DNA of 37,230 bases, from positions 1 through 37,230 of the forward strand of contig JANQHM010000036.1 in assembly GCA_028282645.1 (NCBI GenBank), read 5' to 3'. The DNA comes from Candidatus Gastranaerophilales bacterium. GTDB taxonomy: Bacteria > Cyanobacteriota > Vampirovibrionia > Gastranaerophilales > JANQFW01. The position numbers and the translations under genes were made by a program. Numbering within the stretch: position 1 is the first letter of the stretch; each line of letters opens with the position of its first letter. Under the pieces are notes generated by a model, which ran no database searches, had not been told where the DNA came from, and saw only the letters and a program-made list of their open reading frames with translations. This document shows, piece after piece, positions 24,262 through 31,889 of this stretch.

Positions 24262-25788
24262 ATGATCAAAAACAAAAACTTTGAAATATTAATCCTTCTA
24301 ATATCAGTAATGGTAGTAGGGCTATGCACTATAATATACGAACTGCTAATAGGCAGTATATCTTCATACTTTTTAGGCGACAGCATAAGACAGTTTTCCT
24401 TAACTATAGGCCTTGCAATGACAGCAATGGGCTTTGGTACTTATTTGTCAAGGCTAATAAAAAACAATCTGATAAAAAACTTTATCATTGTAGAGATCTG
24501 GCTGGGGCTAATAGGCGGACTATGCGTCCCGATTTTGTATGCCGCTTTTGCTTTCACAGATATTTACTACCCAATAATGATAACCCTGGTTTTTGCAATA
24601 GGTATTCTTATAGGACTGGAAGTCCCGCTTTTAACTAGAATAATGGAAAAACACTATCCCCTCCAAATAAATATATCTAATGTTTTATCAGTTGACTACT
24701 TTGGTGCATTAATAGCAACCGTGCTTTTTCCTTTTTTCTTACTGCCATTTTTCGGTATATTTAACACCTCGCTTATCGCCGGATTGATCAATCTTGTGAT
24801 AGCTGGCCTTAACATTTGGTGGTTCAAAGACAAACTGGAAATCAAAACAACTAAAACTCTTTCATACAAAATCTCATCAATGGCTGTAGTCTTGTTAATA
24901 GGCATAATTTTTTCGCAAAAGATCATTTTCGGCTGGGAAAGTGCAATCTACGCGGACAGAATAATACTTTCCAAACAAAGCAAGTACCAAAAAGTCATTC
25001 TAACCAAGTACAAAGACGATGTAAGGCTCTTCTTGGACGGAAACCTACAGTTTTCATCCGTAGACGAGCACAGATATCACGAGTCCCTTGTGCATATTCC
25101 TTTAAATATTATTCCGCACAAGGAAAAAGTTCTTATCCTGGGCGGTGGTGACGGTCTGGTAGCGAGAGAATTGTTAAAATATCCTGAAATAAAAGAAATA
25201 GTACTGGTTGACCTGGACCCTTTTATAACAAATCTAGCCTTAAACAATAACTTACTAAAAAAACTAAACAATAATAGTTTTAATAATCCAAAAGTAAAAA
25301 TCATAAATACAGATGCATTCAAATTCTTAGAGAGCAATAACTCCTTGTTTGATGTAATAATAGCGGATTTACCCGACCCAAACAATACATCAATAGCCAG
25401 AATCTACAGCAAAGAATTTTATAAACTGGTAAATAAAAAGCTAGGTAAAACAGGAATTTTTGTAACCCAGTCAACAAGCCCGTTTTTTGCACCCAAAGCC
25501 TTTTGGTGCATCAACCAAACAATAAAAAGCAGCGGATTTAAATATATATATCCTTATCACGCTTATATTCCCTCGTTTGGAGACTGGGGCTTTAACATTG
25601 CGCTAAACTGGAAACCCGATTTAAATAAAATAAACCTGAGCAAAGAAACAAAATATCTCACCAACGAGATTTTAAAAACTTTATTTGTTTTCCCAAAAGA
25701 TTCAAAAGTCAAAGATATCAAGCCAAGTTCATTGAACAATCCCGTAGTGCTTGATTATTATCTTGAAGGCTGGAAAAACTGGCATTAA
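24262..25788 (+). CDS. speE: Membrane-fused polyamine aminopropyltransferase (spermidine-synthase family)
   Basis: 508 residues. The N-terminal ~215 residues have about seven TM helices. The C-terminal half is a spermidine-synthase fold that transfers aminopropyl from decarboxylated SAM to an amine. Motifs seen: LFLDGNLQFSSVDEHRYHESL (257-276), SAM loop VLILGGGDGLVARELL (290-305), VDLDP (316-320) and IADLPDPNN (367-375). The last is the equivalent of the D-x-x-D-P catalytic loop. This TM-fused type commonly sits with PspA, DUF350 and DUF4178 genes. The physiological amine may not be putrescine. Weak GGTGGAG ribosome site. Confidence 0.85.
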   Translation: MIKNKNFEILILLISVMVVGLCTIIYELLIGSISSYFLGDSIRQFSLTIGLAMTAMGFGTYLSRLIKNNLIKNFIIVEIWLGLIGGLCVPILYAAFAFTDIYYPIMITLVFAIGILIGLEVPLLTRIMEKHYPLQINISNVLSVDYFGALIATVLFPFFLLPFFGIFNTSLIAGLINLVIAGLNIWWFKDKLEIKTTKTLSYKISSMAVVLLIGIIFSQKIIFGWESAIYADRIILSKQSKYQKVILTKYKDDVRLFLDGNLQFSSVDEHRYHESLVHIPLNIIPHKEKVLILGGGDGLVARELLKYPEIKEIVLVDLDPFITNLALNNNLLKKLNNNSFNNPKVKIINTDAFKFLESNNSLFDVIIADLPDPNNTSIARIYSKEFYKLVNKKLGKTGIFVTQSTSPFFAPKAFWCINQTIKSSGFKYIYPYHAYIPSFGDWGFNIALNWKPDLNKINLSKETKYLTNEILKTLFVFPKDSKVKDIKPSSLNNPVVLDYYLEGWKNWH

Positions 25789-25803
25789 GAACCCGCTTTA
25801 GAT

Positions 25804-26523
25804 TTATAAATTACTGTTTTTTTGCTTATTTCTTTCAATTTCATCTAAAAATGCGGAGCCTAATATGCTTGTTAATATGCCGTACAATGCAATACCAAGA
25901 ATAGCAACAACAGCTGCCAGTATTTTACCTAAAGGCGTAACAGGATAAGTATCGCCGTAACCAACCGTAGTAAATGTTACAACACACCACCACATTGCAT
26001 TTGGAATGCTTGAAAATGCTTCTTGTTGCTTTCCTTCAACCAGATACATCAAGGAAGAAGCTACAACAACAGATATAATCAAAAACAAACACGTAATAAG
26101 TAACTCTTCTTTTTTAGAAGCAAATATTTTATATAATCTTCTTACGGAAGTCACGTATCGCGCAATTTTTAGGATTCTAAAAACTCTAATTATTCTAAAT
26201 GCCCTTAAAAATCTTAAATCTGTAGTCATAAAAGACAAATAGAACGGCAAAATTACAATCAAGTCAAGTAGTAAAAGCGGCCTGAAAAAACTGACCCACT
26301 TCCTTATGGTAAACAACCTAAGCAGATATTCAATGGTAAATATTGATATAGAAAATATTTCAAAATAAAAAAAGTAGCTATTAGCAACTTTAAACAGGTA
26401 CTTATCGGATTCCAGAATAAAAGCCAAGATATTTAACAATATGAGAGTTAAAAGAAAACTTTCAACAATCCGATTACTAAGAAACCTGCTAACACTTCGT
26501 TTTACTTTAGAAATATTAAACAT
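25804..26523 (-). CDS. Six-TM voltage-gated-type potassium channel
   Basis: 239 residues with six hydrophobic segments. S4 carries Arg/Lys at about every third position (RFLRAFRIIRVFRILKIARYV, about 104-124). The selectivity filter TTVGYGD lies at about 185-191, after the pore helix MWWCVVTF. The C-terminus is very short, with no RCK or cyclic-nucleotide domain. AAAAGGG precedes the ATG by two bases. It converges with the aminopropyltransferase 15 bases away, the same company seen for PspA-DUF350 loci; polyamines block K+ channels, so a functional link is plausible but inferred. Confidence 0.88.
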   Translation of the reverse strand: MFNISKVKRSVSRFLSNRIVESFLLTLILLNILAFILESDKYLFKVANSYFFYFEIFSISIFTIEYLLRLFTIRKWVSFFRPLLLLDLIVILPFYLSFMTTDLRFLRAFRIIRVFRILKIARYVTSVRRLYKIFASKKEELLITCLFLIISVVVASSLMYLVEGKQQEAFSSIPNAMWWCVVTFTTVGYGDTYPVTPLGKILAAVVAILGIALYGILTSILGSAFLDEIERNKQKNSNL

Positions 26524-26684
26524 AACCCTTTTCAGTTAGTATATATGAATATATTAACACAGGACATTTTAAAAATCGGGGTTGGTTCAAAATAGATTTT
26601 TGTAAAATTTAATTAAGGATTGCATTCTCCGTATATACGATACTCAAAATTTAGCCAGTTTCTATATCCAAAGCCTCTTCTTTT
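26524..26684. other. Gene-free stretch left of repeat B2
   Basis: With B2 and its right flank this makes a 352-base gap between the divergently oriented channel promoter side and the sensor-protein end. CTTTTCAGTTAGTATATAT at 26528-26546 resembles the family-A terminus. A 14-base piece of family A (CTCTTTGGAATGAG) also occurs near 26857. No ORF is convincing. Confidence 0.4.
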
Positions 26685-26805
26685 AGAAGCTATCTTGTTA
26701 AAGCTTGCATCGCCTTGCCAGGCAAGTCGCTTCAGCTTTAACATCGCAGTCCGTAAATGAGCCTGATATAACCAGCTTTTATTTTTTTTAACCAGACAGG
26801 CTCTT
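26685..26805 (+). repeat. Dispersed structured repeat, family B copy 2
   Basis: Full-length copy: AGAAGCTATCTTGTTAAAGC ... CCTTGCCAGGCAAG ... CGCAGTCCGTAAATGAGCCTG ... ACCAGACAGGCTCTTA. It forms two hairpins (AAAGCT/AGCTTT around CTTGCC/GGCAAG; GAGCCTG/CAGGCTC). The 66-aa ORF on the track (26613-26813, minus) is only this repeat. Confidence 0.75.
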
Positions 26806-26875
26806 AGTTTCATTAAATAAGGAGCTTTAATAATTTGGCCATAGCCTGTTGATTACTCTTTGGAATGAGATTAAC

Positions 26876-28078
26876 TTACCATTGCAACTCTGCCAGACTG
26901 GTAGACGGATCAACTTTATCTAGCGAAAAATCTTCGTGCTCACTTTGTTTTTCTATAGGAATTATAAAATTAAAGCTTGAGCCTTTACCCGGTTCGCTTT
27001 CTACCCAAATAACTCCATTGAGCTTTTCTGCCAGTTTTCTGGATATTGACAAGCTTAAACCTGTACCGCCGTATTTTTTGTTCAGATAATTTTTTTCAAA
27101 ATTAGCATACTCATCAAAAATAATATTAAGGTTATTTTCTTCAATTCCTATGCCGGTATCAACTATTGAAAACATTAAAAATGAATTATCAGAAAAGCCT
27201 TTAGGTATTCTAACACATTGATACTTTAAAAATTCTGTGTCAGGGTGAAAAGCCTTGATTGCGATAGTGCCGGAATCCGTAAATTTTATGGCATTTGATA
27301 ATAAATTTATTATTAGCTTTCTAAAAATATTTTCATCCGTATAAATATTTCTTTTTATAATATCTACAAATTCTACTTCCAATTCCAGATTTTTTTCCGT
27401 TATTTTATCATTAAACACTTCTAAAAGAGAATTTAGCATCTCTATAACATCAAAATGCTTTTCATCTATATTAAATTTATCTACATCAATTGCAGATAAA
27501 TCAATAATATTTGTCATTAAATCCAGTAAATTATTAGAGTTTTTAGATATTATAGAAAGGTATTTGTATTGTTTTTCTGAGAGTTCGCCACCTATACCAT
27601 CCAAGAGTGCTTGAGAAAAACCAATAATAGACTGTAACGGAGATTTTATATCGTTAGAGGCATTTGTGAAAAACAGGTTTTTATTTTTATCTATTTTAGA
27701 TAAACGCTTGTATTCTTGTATAAAGTTGTCGAATATTTCCTGCCTTTGCGATACATTTCTTAGGCATAGAATAATATTATCATTACCTTCTTCATTTAAT
27801 ACAGATATTTCCAAGTATATTTTATCTTTATCGCTTACCGGCAACGAGATAATTTGATTGTAATTTTTTTGAGTATTTGTAATAATTTCTACAATCTCGG
27901 AAGTCAAAATTAAAGAAACATCCTTGCCTACAATATTTTTATTAATAAAACCCAGGTATTCTTTAGCTTTTTTATTCCAGTATGTTATTTTAAAGTTGCT
28001 TTTATCAACTATAACAACTGCATCCGGAATCTGATCAAATAAGTTATAATTTTTTGTTTTAAAAAAGTTGATATCCAT
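26876..28078 (-). CDS. PAS sensor histidine-kinase-like protein lacking the phospho-acceptor His
   Basis: 400 residues with no TM segment, hence cytoplasmic. PAS domain about 10-110 (DAVVIVDKSNFKITYWNKKAKEYLGF); HisKA-type dimerisation helices about 125-195; HATPase domain about 210-378. The ATPase boxes are intact: N-box NLLSNAIKFT (258-267), G1 DTGIGI (307-312), F-box IFDEY and G2 YGGTGLSLS (336-344). In the H-box, the expected S-H-E/D is ASNDIKSPL: residue 142 is Asn (codon AAC, 27653-27655), one base from CAC. It therefore cannot autophosphorylate on the usual His. No response regulator is adjacent. ATG at 28076-28078. Confidence 0.88.
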   Translation of the reverse strand: MDINFFKTKNYNLFDQIPDAVVIVDKSNFKITYWNKKAKEYLGFINKNIVGKDVSLILTSEIVEIITNTQKNYNQIISLPVSDKDKIYLEISVLNEEGNDNIILCLRNVSQRQEIFDNFIQEYKRLSKIDKNKNLFFTNASNDIKSPLQSIIGFSQALLDGIGGELSEKQYKYLSIISKNSNNLLDLMTNIIDLSAIDVDKFNIDEKHFDVIEMLNSLLEVFNDKITEKNLELEVEFVDIIKRNIYTDENIFRKLIINLLSNAIKFTDSGTIAIKAFHPDTEFLKYQCVRIPKGFSDNSFLMFSIVDTGIGIEENNLNIIFDEYANFEKNYLNKKYGGTGLSLSISRKLAEKLNGVIWVESEPGKGSSFNFIIPIEKQSEHEDFSLDKVDPSTSLAELQW

Positions 28079-28133
28079 AGCTCACCCAAATCTTTTCCCT
28101 ACTTAAACTTTATCATAACATAATTATTAAAGT

Positions 28134-28979
28134 TTAGTCTTTTTTTAAAGATAATGTAATATTATATATGTCTTTTTTTGATAGAGGCTTTAAGGTTGAT
28201 AAGATTTTACTTATTTCTTTTGTGGAAAATCCTTGTTTTTGCAAGGATTTTATGTCTTTTATAGTTTGGATGTTCAAAATATTATCATTATTATTACTAA
28301 TTGCGTGAATAATAACAGTGATTTCTCCTTTGGGTGGTTTATTTTTATAATAGTCAATTAGTTCTTGAACTTTACCTGTTTTGAACTCTTCATAAATCTT
28401 AGTTAATTCTCTTGTAACAGTAACTTTACAATTACCTATAAAATTGTGAATATCTTCTAAAGATTTGACCAAGCGGTTAGGTGATTCATAAAAAATAATA
28501 TTTATATCTTTATATTTATTTAATATATTCTCTTTTTCTGTATTTGATTTAGGTAAAAAACCTATAAAAATAAATAATAAAGAATTATCTAAATAAGTAG
28601 CTGATAAAGCTGTAATTAAAGCACAAGCACCGGGCAGCGGAACTACCTTGATATTATCTTGATATGTTTGTTTTAACAGTTCGGCTCCGGGATCACTAAT
28701 TAAAGGGGTACCTGCATCAGAGACTAAAGCTATATCACTTCCTTGATTGAGCAATTCAATTATTTTATTGGATTTTTGTCTTTCATTAAATTTATGATAA
28801 CTAAATAATTTGGTTGATATATTGTAATGATTTAGCAGTTTTTGTGTAACTCTTGTATCTTCGCAGGCTATATAATCAACTTGCTTTAAAGTATTTAGTA
28901 CTCTGAGAGTTATATCTTCCAGATTGCCCAGAGGAGTTGGGCAAATATATAATATGCCTTTTTCCTTATTTGTTTTCAT
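28134..28979 (-). CDS. rsmI: 16S rRNA (cytidine1402-2'-O)-methyltransferase
   Basis: SAM-dependent tetrapyrrole-methylase-fold enzyme that methylates the ribose of C1402 in the decoding centre. ILYICPTPLGNLEDITLRVL and ACEDTRVTQKLL are the family start. VSDAGTPLISDPG and PLPGACALITALS follow, then FIGFLPK and FYESPNRLVKSL. TVTRELTKIYEEF leads into GEITVII. The track start is 10 codons early. ATG at 28979 has AAGGA five bases upstream and overlaps fur by 14 bases, so fur-rsmI is coupled. Length 281. Confidence 0.93.
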   Translation of the reverse strand: MKTNKEKGILYICPTPLGNLEDITLRVLNTLKQVDYIACEDTRVTQKLLNHYNISTKLFSYHKFNERQKSNKIIELLNQGSDIALVSDAGTPLISDPGAELLKQTYQDNIKVVPLPGACALITALSATYLDNSLLFIFIGFLPKSNTEKENILNKYKDINIIFYESPNRLVKSLEDIHNFIGNCKVTVTRELTKIYEEFKTGKVQELIDYYKNKPPKGEITVIIHAISNNNDNILNIQTIKDIKSLQKQGFSTKEISKILSTLKPLSKKDIYNITLSLKKD

Positions 28980-29358
28980 TGCAGTCCTTACAAATTCCGA
29001 AAAGCTCAAAAATGTGATAATTTACAATGTAGCCATCGCCAAGCTCTTTTCTTACCAGTTCATAGGGGCAAAAGTCTATTACTTTTTTTGTATTACATAC
29101 CTTGCAAACAAAGTGGTGATGATGTTTTTCTTCTGTGTTTAAACGATATCTGCTGATACCATCATTAAATACAACTGGCACCAACAGAAAATTTTCTTCC
29201 AATAGCTTTAAAGCCCTATAAATACTTGTTAAACCAACTTTTTTATCAGCATTTTTATTTATATGTTCATAAATTTCTTCTGCGGATGCATTGGTTAAGT
29301 CTTTTAATATACCAAGAACCTTTTCAGCTGATTTTGTTAATTTTTTTGTTTTTTCCAT
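28966..29358 (-). CDS. fur: Fur-family metal-responsive repressor (Fur/Zur/PerR)
   Basis: 130-residue dimeric repressor: winged-helix DNA-binding part about 10-80 (SAEEIYEHINK...VGLTSIYRALKLLEEN). The metal-binding part has EKHHHHFVCKVCNTKKVIDFC and GICKDC, so both CxxC pairs of the structural zinc site are present. The subtype cannot be settled from sequence alone. However, the divergent neighbour is a remnant of an ABC-3 zinc/manganese permease, which favours a Zur- or Mur-like role. rsmI overlaps its 3' end. The nearest -10-like TATAAT on this strand is about 60 bases upstream. Confidence 0.9.
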   Translation of the reverse strand: MEKTKKLTKSAEKVLGILKDLTNASAEEIYEHINKNADKKVGLTSIYRALKLLEENFLLVPVVFNDGISRYRLNTEEKHHHHFVCKVCNTKKVIDFCPYELVRKELGDGYIVNYHIFELFGICKDCNENK

Positions 29359-29460
29359 ATTCTATTAAATTCTAAAATATTCTTTACATTTAATTTAGAT
29401 TTTTATTTAATTATTATACAAAAAAAATTAAATATAATTTACTCGGATTAAGAGGAGTAT

Positions 29461-29983
29461 ATACAAAAAATTAAAAAAAATATTTCAAAGCTGTTAACAG
29501 TAGGCTTTGCCTGTAGCTGTTTTATGTTTTTTAGTACATCAGGTTCAGCATTTGCAGAGAATGTTGAAATATCAAAAGATCAGTTAAATAGCCTGATAAA
29601 TACTATAAATACTTTGCAAAGCCAATTAAATAAAATGCAAAACAAAATTGATAAAATTGAAAGCCGTTATGAAAAAAAAGTAAATCAGCTGCAAGGAAAT
29701 ATTAGGTCCTTTATATCTTTAGGCGTTATTATACCTTTATTCGATAAAAATAGCCGGTATTTTGGTGATTTTTTCTTACCTGATAATACCGGCTATCTCA
29801 TCACTTATTGTTAGTAGAAATTATTTTTATTTAATTTCTATAGCAACTGCTATTTCTATCTTTGCAAGCTGTGGCGGACTTTTTATTTCTTATAATTATG
29901 ACCTGCCAGTGGGTGCATCTATTATAGTCAGTTTGGGCATGATTTTTTTAGTATTATTAATTATAAGAAGTTTTAAAAGGTAA
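29461..29983 (+). pseudogene. Chimeric remnant: exported coiled-coil protein start joined to ABC-3 metal permease tail
   Basis: GAGGAG (29452-29457) is followed, with no ATG, by an open frame from ATA at 29461. It reads a signal peptide (QKIKKNISKLLTVGFACSC...SGSAFA-EN) and a coiled coil (TLQSQLNKMQNKIDKIE). The only ATG (29524) falls inside the signal sequence. After about 29705 this frame ends uselessly at 29812. In another frame, 29726-29983 reads IKIAGILVIFSYLIIPAISS...LPVGASIIVSLGMIFLV. That is the C-terminal ~75 residues of an ABC-3 (ZnuB/MntB-type) permease. Two gene fragments have been fused, probably by deletion. The ORF track shows them as 29524-29814 and 29762-29983. Confidence 0.6.
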
Positions 29984-30133
29984 CTGCTATTTAAAAACAT
30001 TAACTTTTGTGTTAAAATTCTTAAATAAATATCAATTTTTTGAATTTAGTGCTTTAATACATATATTAAGAAGTGTTATTTGTAAGTAAGTGATAATATC
30101 TCACTTAACAAGAAGAATATCCAGGAGGGAATG

Positions 30134-30631
30134 ATGGTATCAGTGATATCCAATAAAATTGTAGGTGCAAAAAGTCAAACAGTATTTAATCAAAAACAAA
30201 ATAGCCAACCTTTAAGATTTACCGGAAAAAAAGACAGTGAATATATAAATCCTGTGAGTAGAAAAACTGAAAAAACATTGGCTGCCGCAGGCGCTGCTGT
30301 ATTTAGTACTGTTGTTGGTACTATTTCCGGTTTTGTAGCCAACCATGTGGCTAAAGAACAAGGTTCCAAACATTCAGGAAAATGGGGTGCCGCAGTCGGT
30401 ATTGGCGTAGGTCTGTCATCTGCTGCTATTACAATGGCTTCTGCTATTTATAATGCAGGTGTTAACAGTTTTGTCAGGCAGAAAGGTATGGATGTTTTCT
30501 CCAGAGAGAAATCAGTTGAAACCGGTATATCTGAACAAATTGATAAAGAGCCTGACTTTGATACCAAACTTGATGGCTATGTTAAATATAAGATTGGTAA
30601 AAATGGCAAGGCTCTTATGATTACCTCTTAA
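30134..30631 (+). CDS. FTGKK-motif small membrane protein, paralog 1
   Basis: 165 residues. The second ATG (30134) is preferred because AGGAGG lies five bases upstream; the first is only two away. Short variable N-terminus, then LRFTGKKDSEYINPVSRKTEK. Two Gly/Ala-rich hydrophobic segments follow (AAAGAAVFSTVVGTISGFVA and WGAAVGIGVGLSSAAITMAS). The C-terminal helix is VRQKGMDVFSREKSVETGISEQIDKE. The last helix and the FTGKK/NPV motifs are shared with the next gene. No known family; the glycine-zipper-like helices suggest membrane insertion. Confidence 0.75.
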   Translation: MVSVISNKIVGAKSQTVFNQKQNSQPLRFTGKKDSEYINPVSRKTEKTLAAAGAAVFSTVVGTISGFVANHVAKEQGSKHSGKWGAAVGIGVGLSSAAITMASAIYNAGVNSFVRQKGMDVFSREKSVETGISEQIDKEPDFDTKLDGYVKYKIGKNGKALMITS

Positions 30632-30675
30632 ATTATTGCTAATGTTAATATATACAAGGATGATGTTGGATTTTT

Positions 30676-31230
30676 ATGTCTATAATCTGTGCTCAAAAAC
30701 CATATATTAGTAAAGCTTATCCTAAACAAACTGTTCAACGTTCTTTTACGGGTAAAAAAGAAAATACGTCTACTAAATCAAAAGAAAAAGAATATCAAAA
30801 TCCTGTAAATAAGGTTGGAGAGTATTTTAATGCGATATCTAAAAGTATTTACAGAGCTGCGGGCATAAGTTTTAAAACTTTTATATACGCATTGGCCAGT
30901 GGAGCTGGTAAAGATGATGATAATCCTGTATTACAGGCTGCAACGATTGGTTTGGTCGTTGGTGCCGCTACTTTTGTGTTTACACTACCTTACAATATTT
31001 ATAAGGCTAATATTGATTTCTTTAGGCGCAAAAAGGAAATGGATGTTTTTGTAAGAGAAAACGCAGCTGAACAGGAATTATATGAGCAAATAGATAAAAA
31101 AGTTAAGAATGGTGACAAGAATCAGCAAGAAAATTATATGAAGGTTCGTATGGCCAGATCTGAGCCAGCAGCCAGCTTAAAACAAAACACAGCTCTCGAC
31201 CAATTTACAAGAGGCTTTTTCCTAACTTGA
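30676..31230 (+). CDS. FTGKK-motif small membrane protein, paralog 2
   Basis: 184 residues. Same order as the gene before: VQRSFTGKKENT (about 21-32), EYQNPVNK, a hydrophobic segment with LQAATIGLVVGAATFVFTLP, then RKKEMDVFVRENAAEQELYEQIDKK. The C-terminal extension SLKQNTALDQFTRGFF is unique. It lies 44 bases downstream, so the pair is a tandem duplication that has diverged strongly. TTGGA ribosome site five bases before the ATG. Function unknown. Confidence 0.75.
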   Translation: MSIICAQKPYISKAYPKQTVQRSFTGKKENTSTKSKEKEYQNPVNKVGEYFNAISKSIYRAAGISFKTFIYALASGAGKDDDNPVLQAATIGLVVGAATFVFTLPYNIYKANIDFFRRKKEMDVFVRENAAEQELYEQIDKKVKNGDKNQQENYMKVRMARSEPAASLKQNTALDQFTRGFFLT

Positions 31231-31292
31231 TAATATAAAAAAGATATTAAGATATTATCCCATGATTTTGTCGCAGGTTTGACAAAAAAATA

Positions 31293-31365
31293 AGAAGCTG
31301 TCTTGTTAAAGCTTGCATCACCTTGCCAAGCAAGCCGCTTCAGCTTTAACAGCGCAGTCCGTATA
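31293..31365 (+). repeat. Family B repeat, 3'-truncated copy 3
   Basis: AGAAGCTGTCTTGTTAAAGC through CGCAGTCCGTA matches copies 1 and 2. The second hairpin (GAGCCTG...CAGGCTC) is missing and is replaced by the terminator at 31377. Confidence 0.7.
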
Positions 31366-31376
31366 AGAAAAAATCG

Positions 31377-31411
31377 CTAAAACCATGATGAACACATGGT
31401 TTTAGTTTTTT
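31377..31411 (+). terminator. Strong Rho-independent terminator
   Basis: CTAAAACCATG pairs perfectly with CATGGTTTTAG around a 7-base loop, then TTTTTT. It is the natural end of the 30134-31230 transcript. The A-run just left of the stem could also let it act on the minus strand. Confidence 0.8.
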
Positions 31412-31889
31412 AGACGTTTTTAATGAGTGCTACGTTTAATAATAAACCCAATAGTTCGAGGATGGGCAAACTATTTTCTAGTACCGCATAGCAGAAATTT
31501 TGTATCAAAAAAAATAGTATCAGATAACAATAATTCTTTTAATTCAGTATATAATACCAAAAGAAAAAGTTAGCATTGATAAATTTTCTAAATTATTTCT
31601 AAAAATTTATCAATTCTTTTTTTTAGGTAGCTTTATTAACATGTAATTTTATTTTTTATATTATATAAAGAAATTTTATCTTTTAACAAAAATCATTTAT
31701 ACTAGCTACAGAAAGGATTAATCTTAAATTAAAATAAAGATTAGTATATAATTTTTAAACGAATATCCTTATTGAGGATAATTGAAAAATACTGTACTTG
31801 AAGTAATTTTAAGAATAAAATATTCTAAAACATATTATTACTTCATTTATTGGTGATATAATAAAACAATTTAGTTAGGTTGCTAAGGA
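31412..31889. other. Gene-free stretch before the Lys-rich protein gene
   Basis: About 480 bases, very AT-rich, with stops in all frames apart from a 22-codon ORF at about 31423 that lacks a ribosome site. It presumably contains the promoter of the gene at 31890. I see no clear -35/-10 pair and no repeat of families A-D. Confidence 0.4.

Noticed and set aside
24324-24638. 104-aa ORF in another frame of the aminopropyltransferase gene
   Set aside because: Entirely inside the TM-coding part of a well-supported gene; no start signal.
26613-26813. 66-aa minus-strand ORF
   Set aside because: Made of repeat B2 read backwards (KLRACLVKKNKSWLYQ...); not a gene.
31423-31491. 22-codon ORF MSATFNNKPNSSRMGK...
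   Set aside because: No ribosome site and directly behind a strong terminator; not distinguishable from chance.
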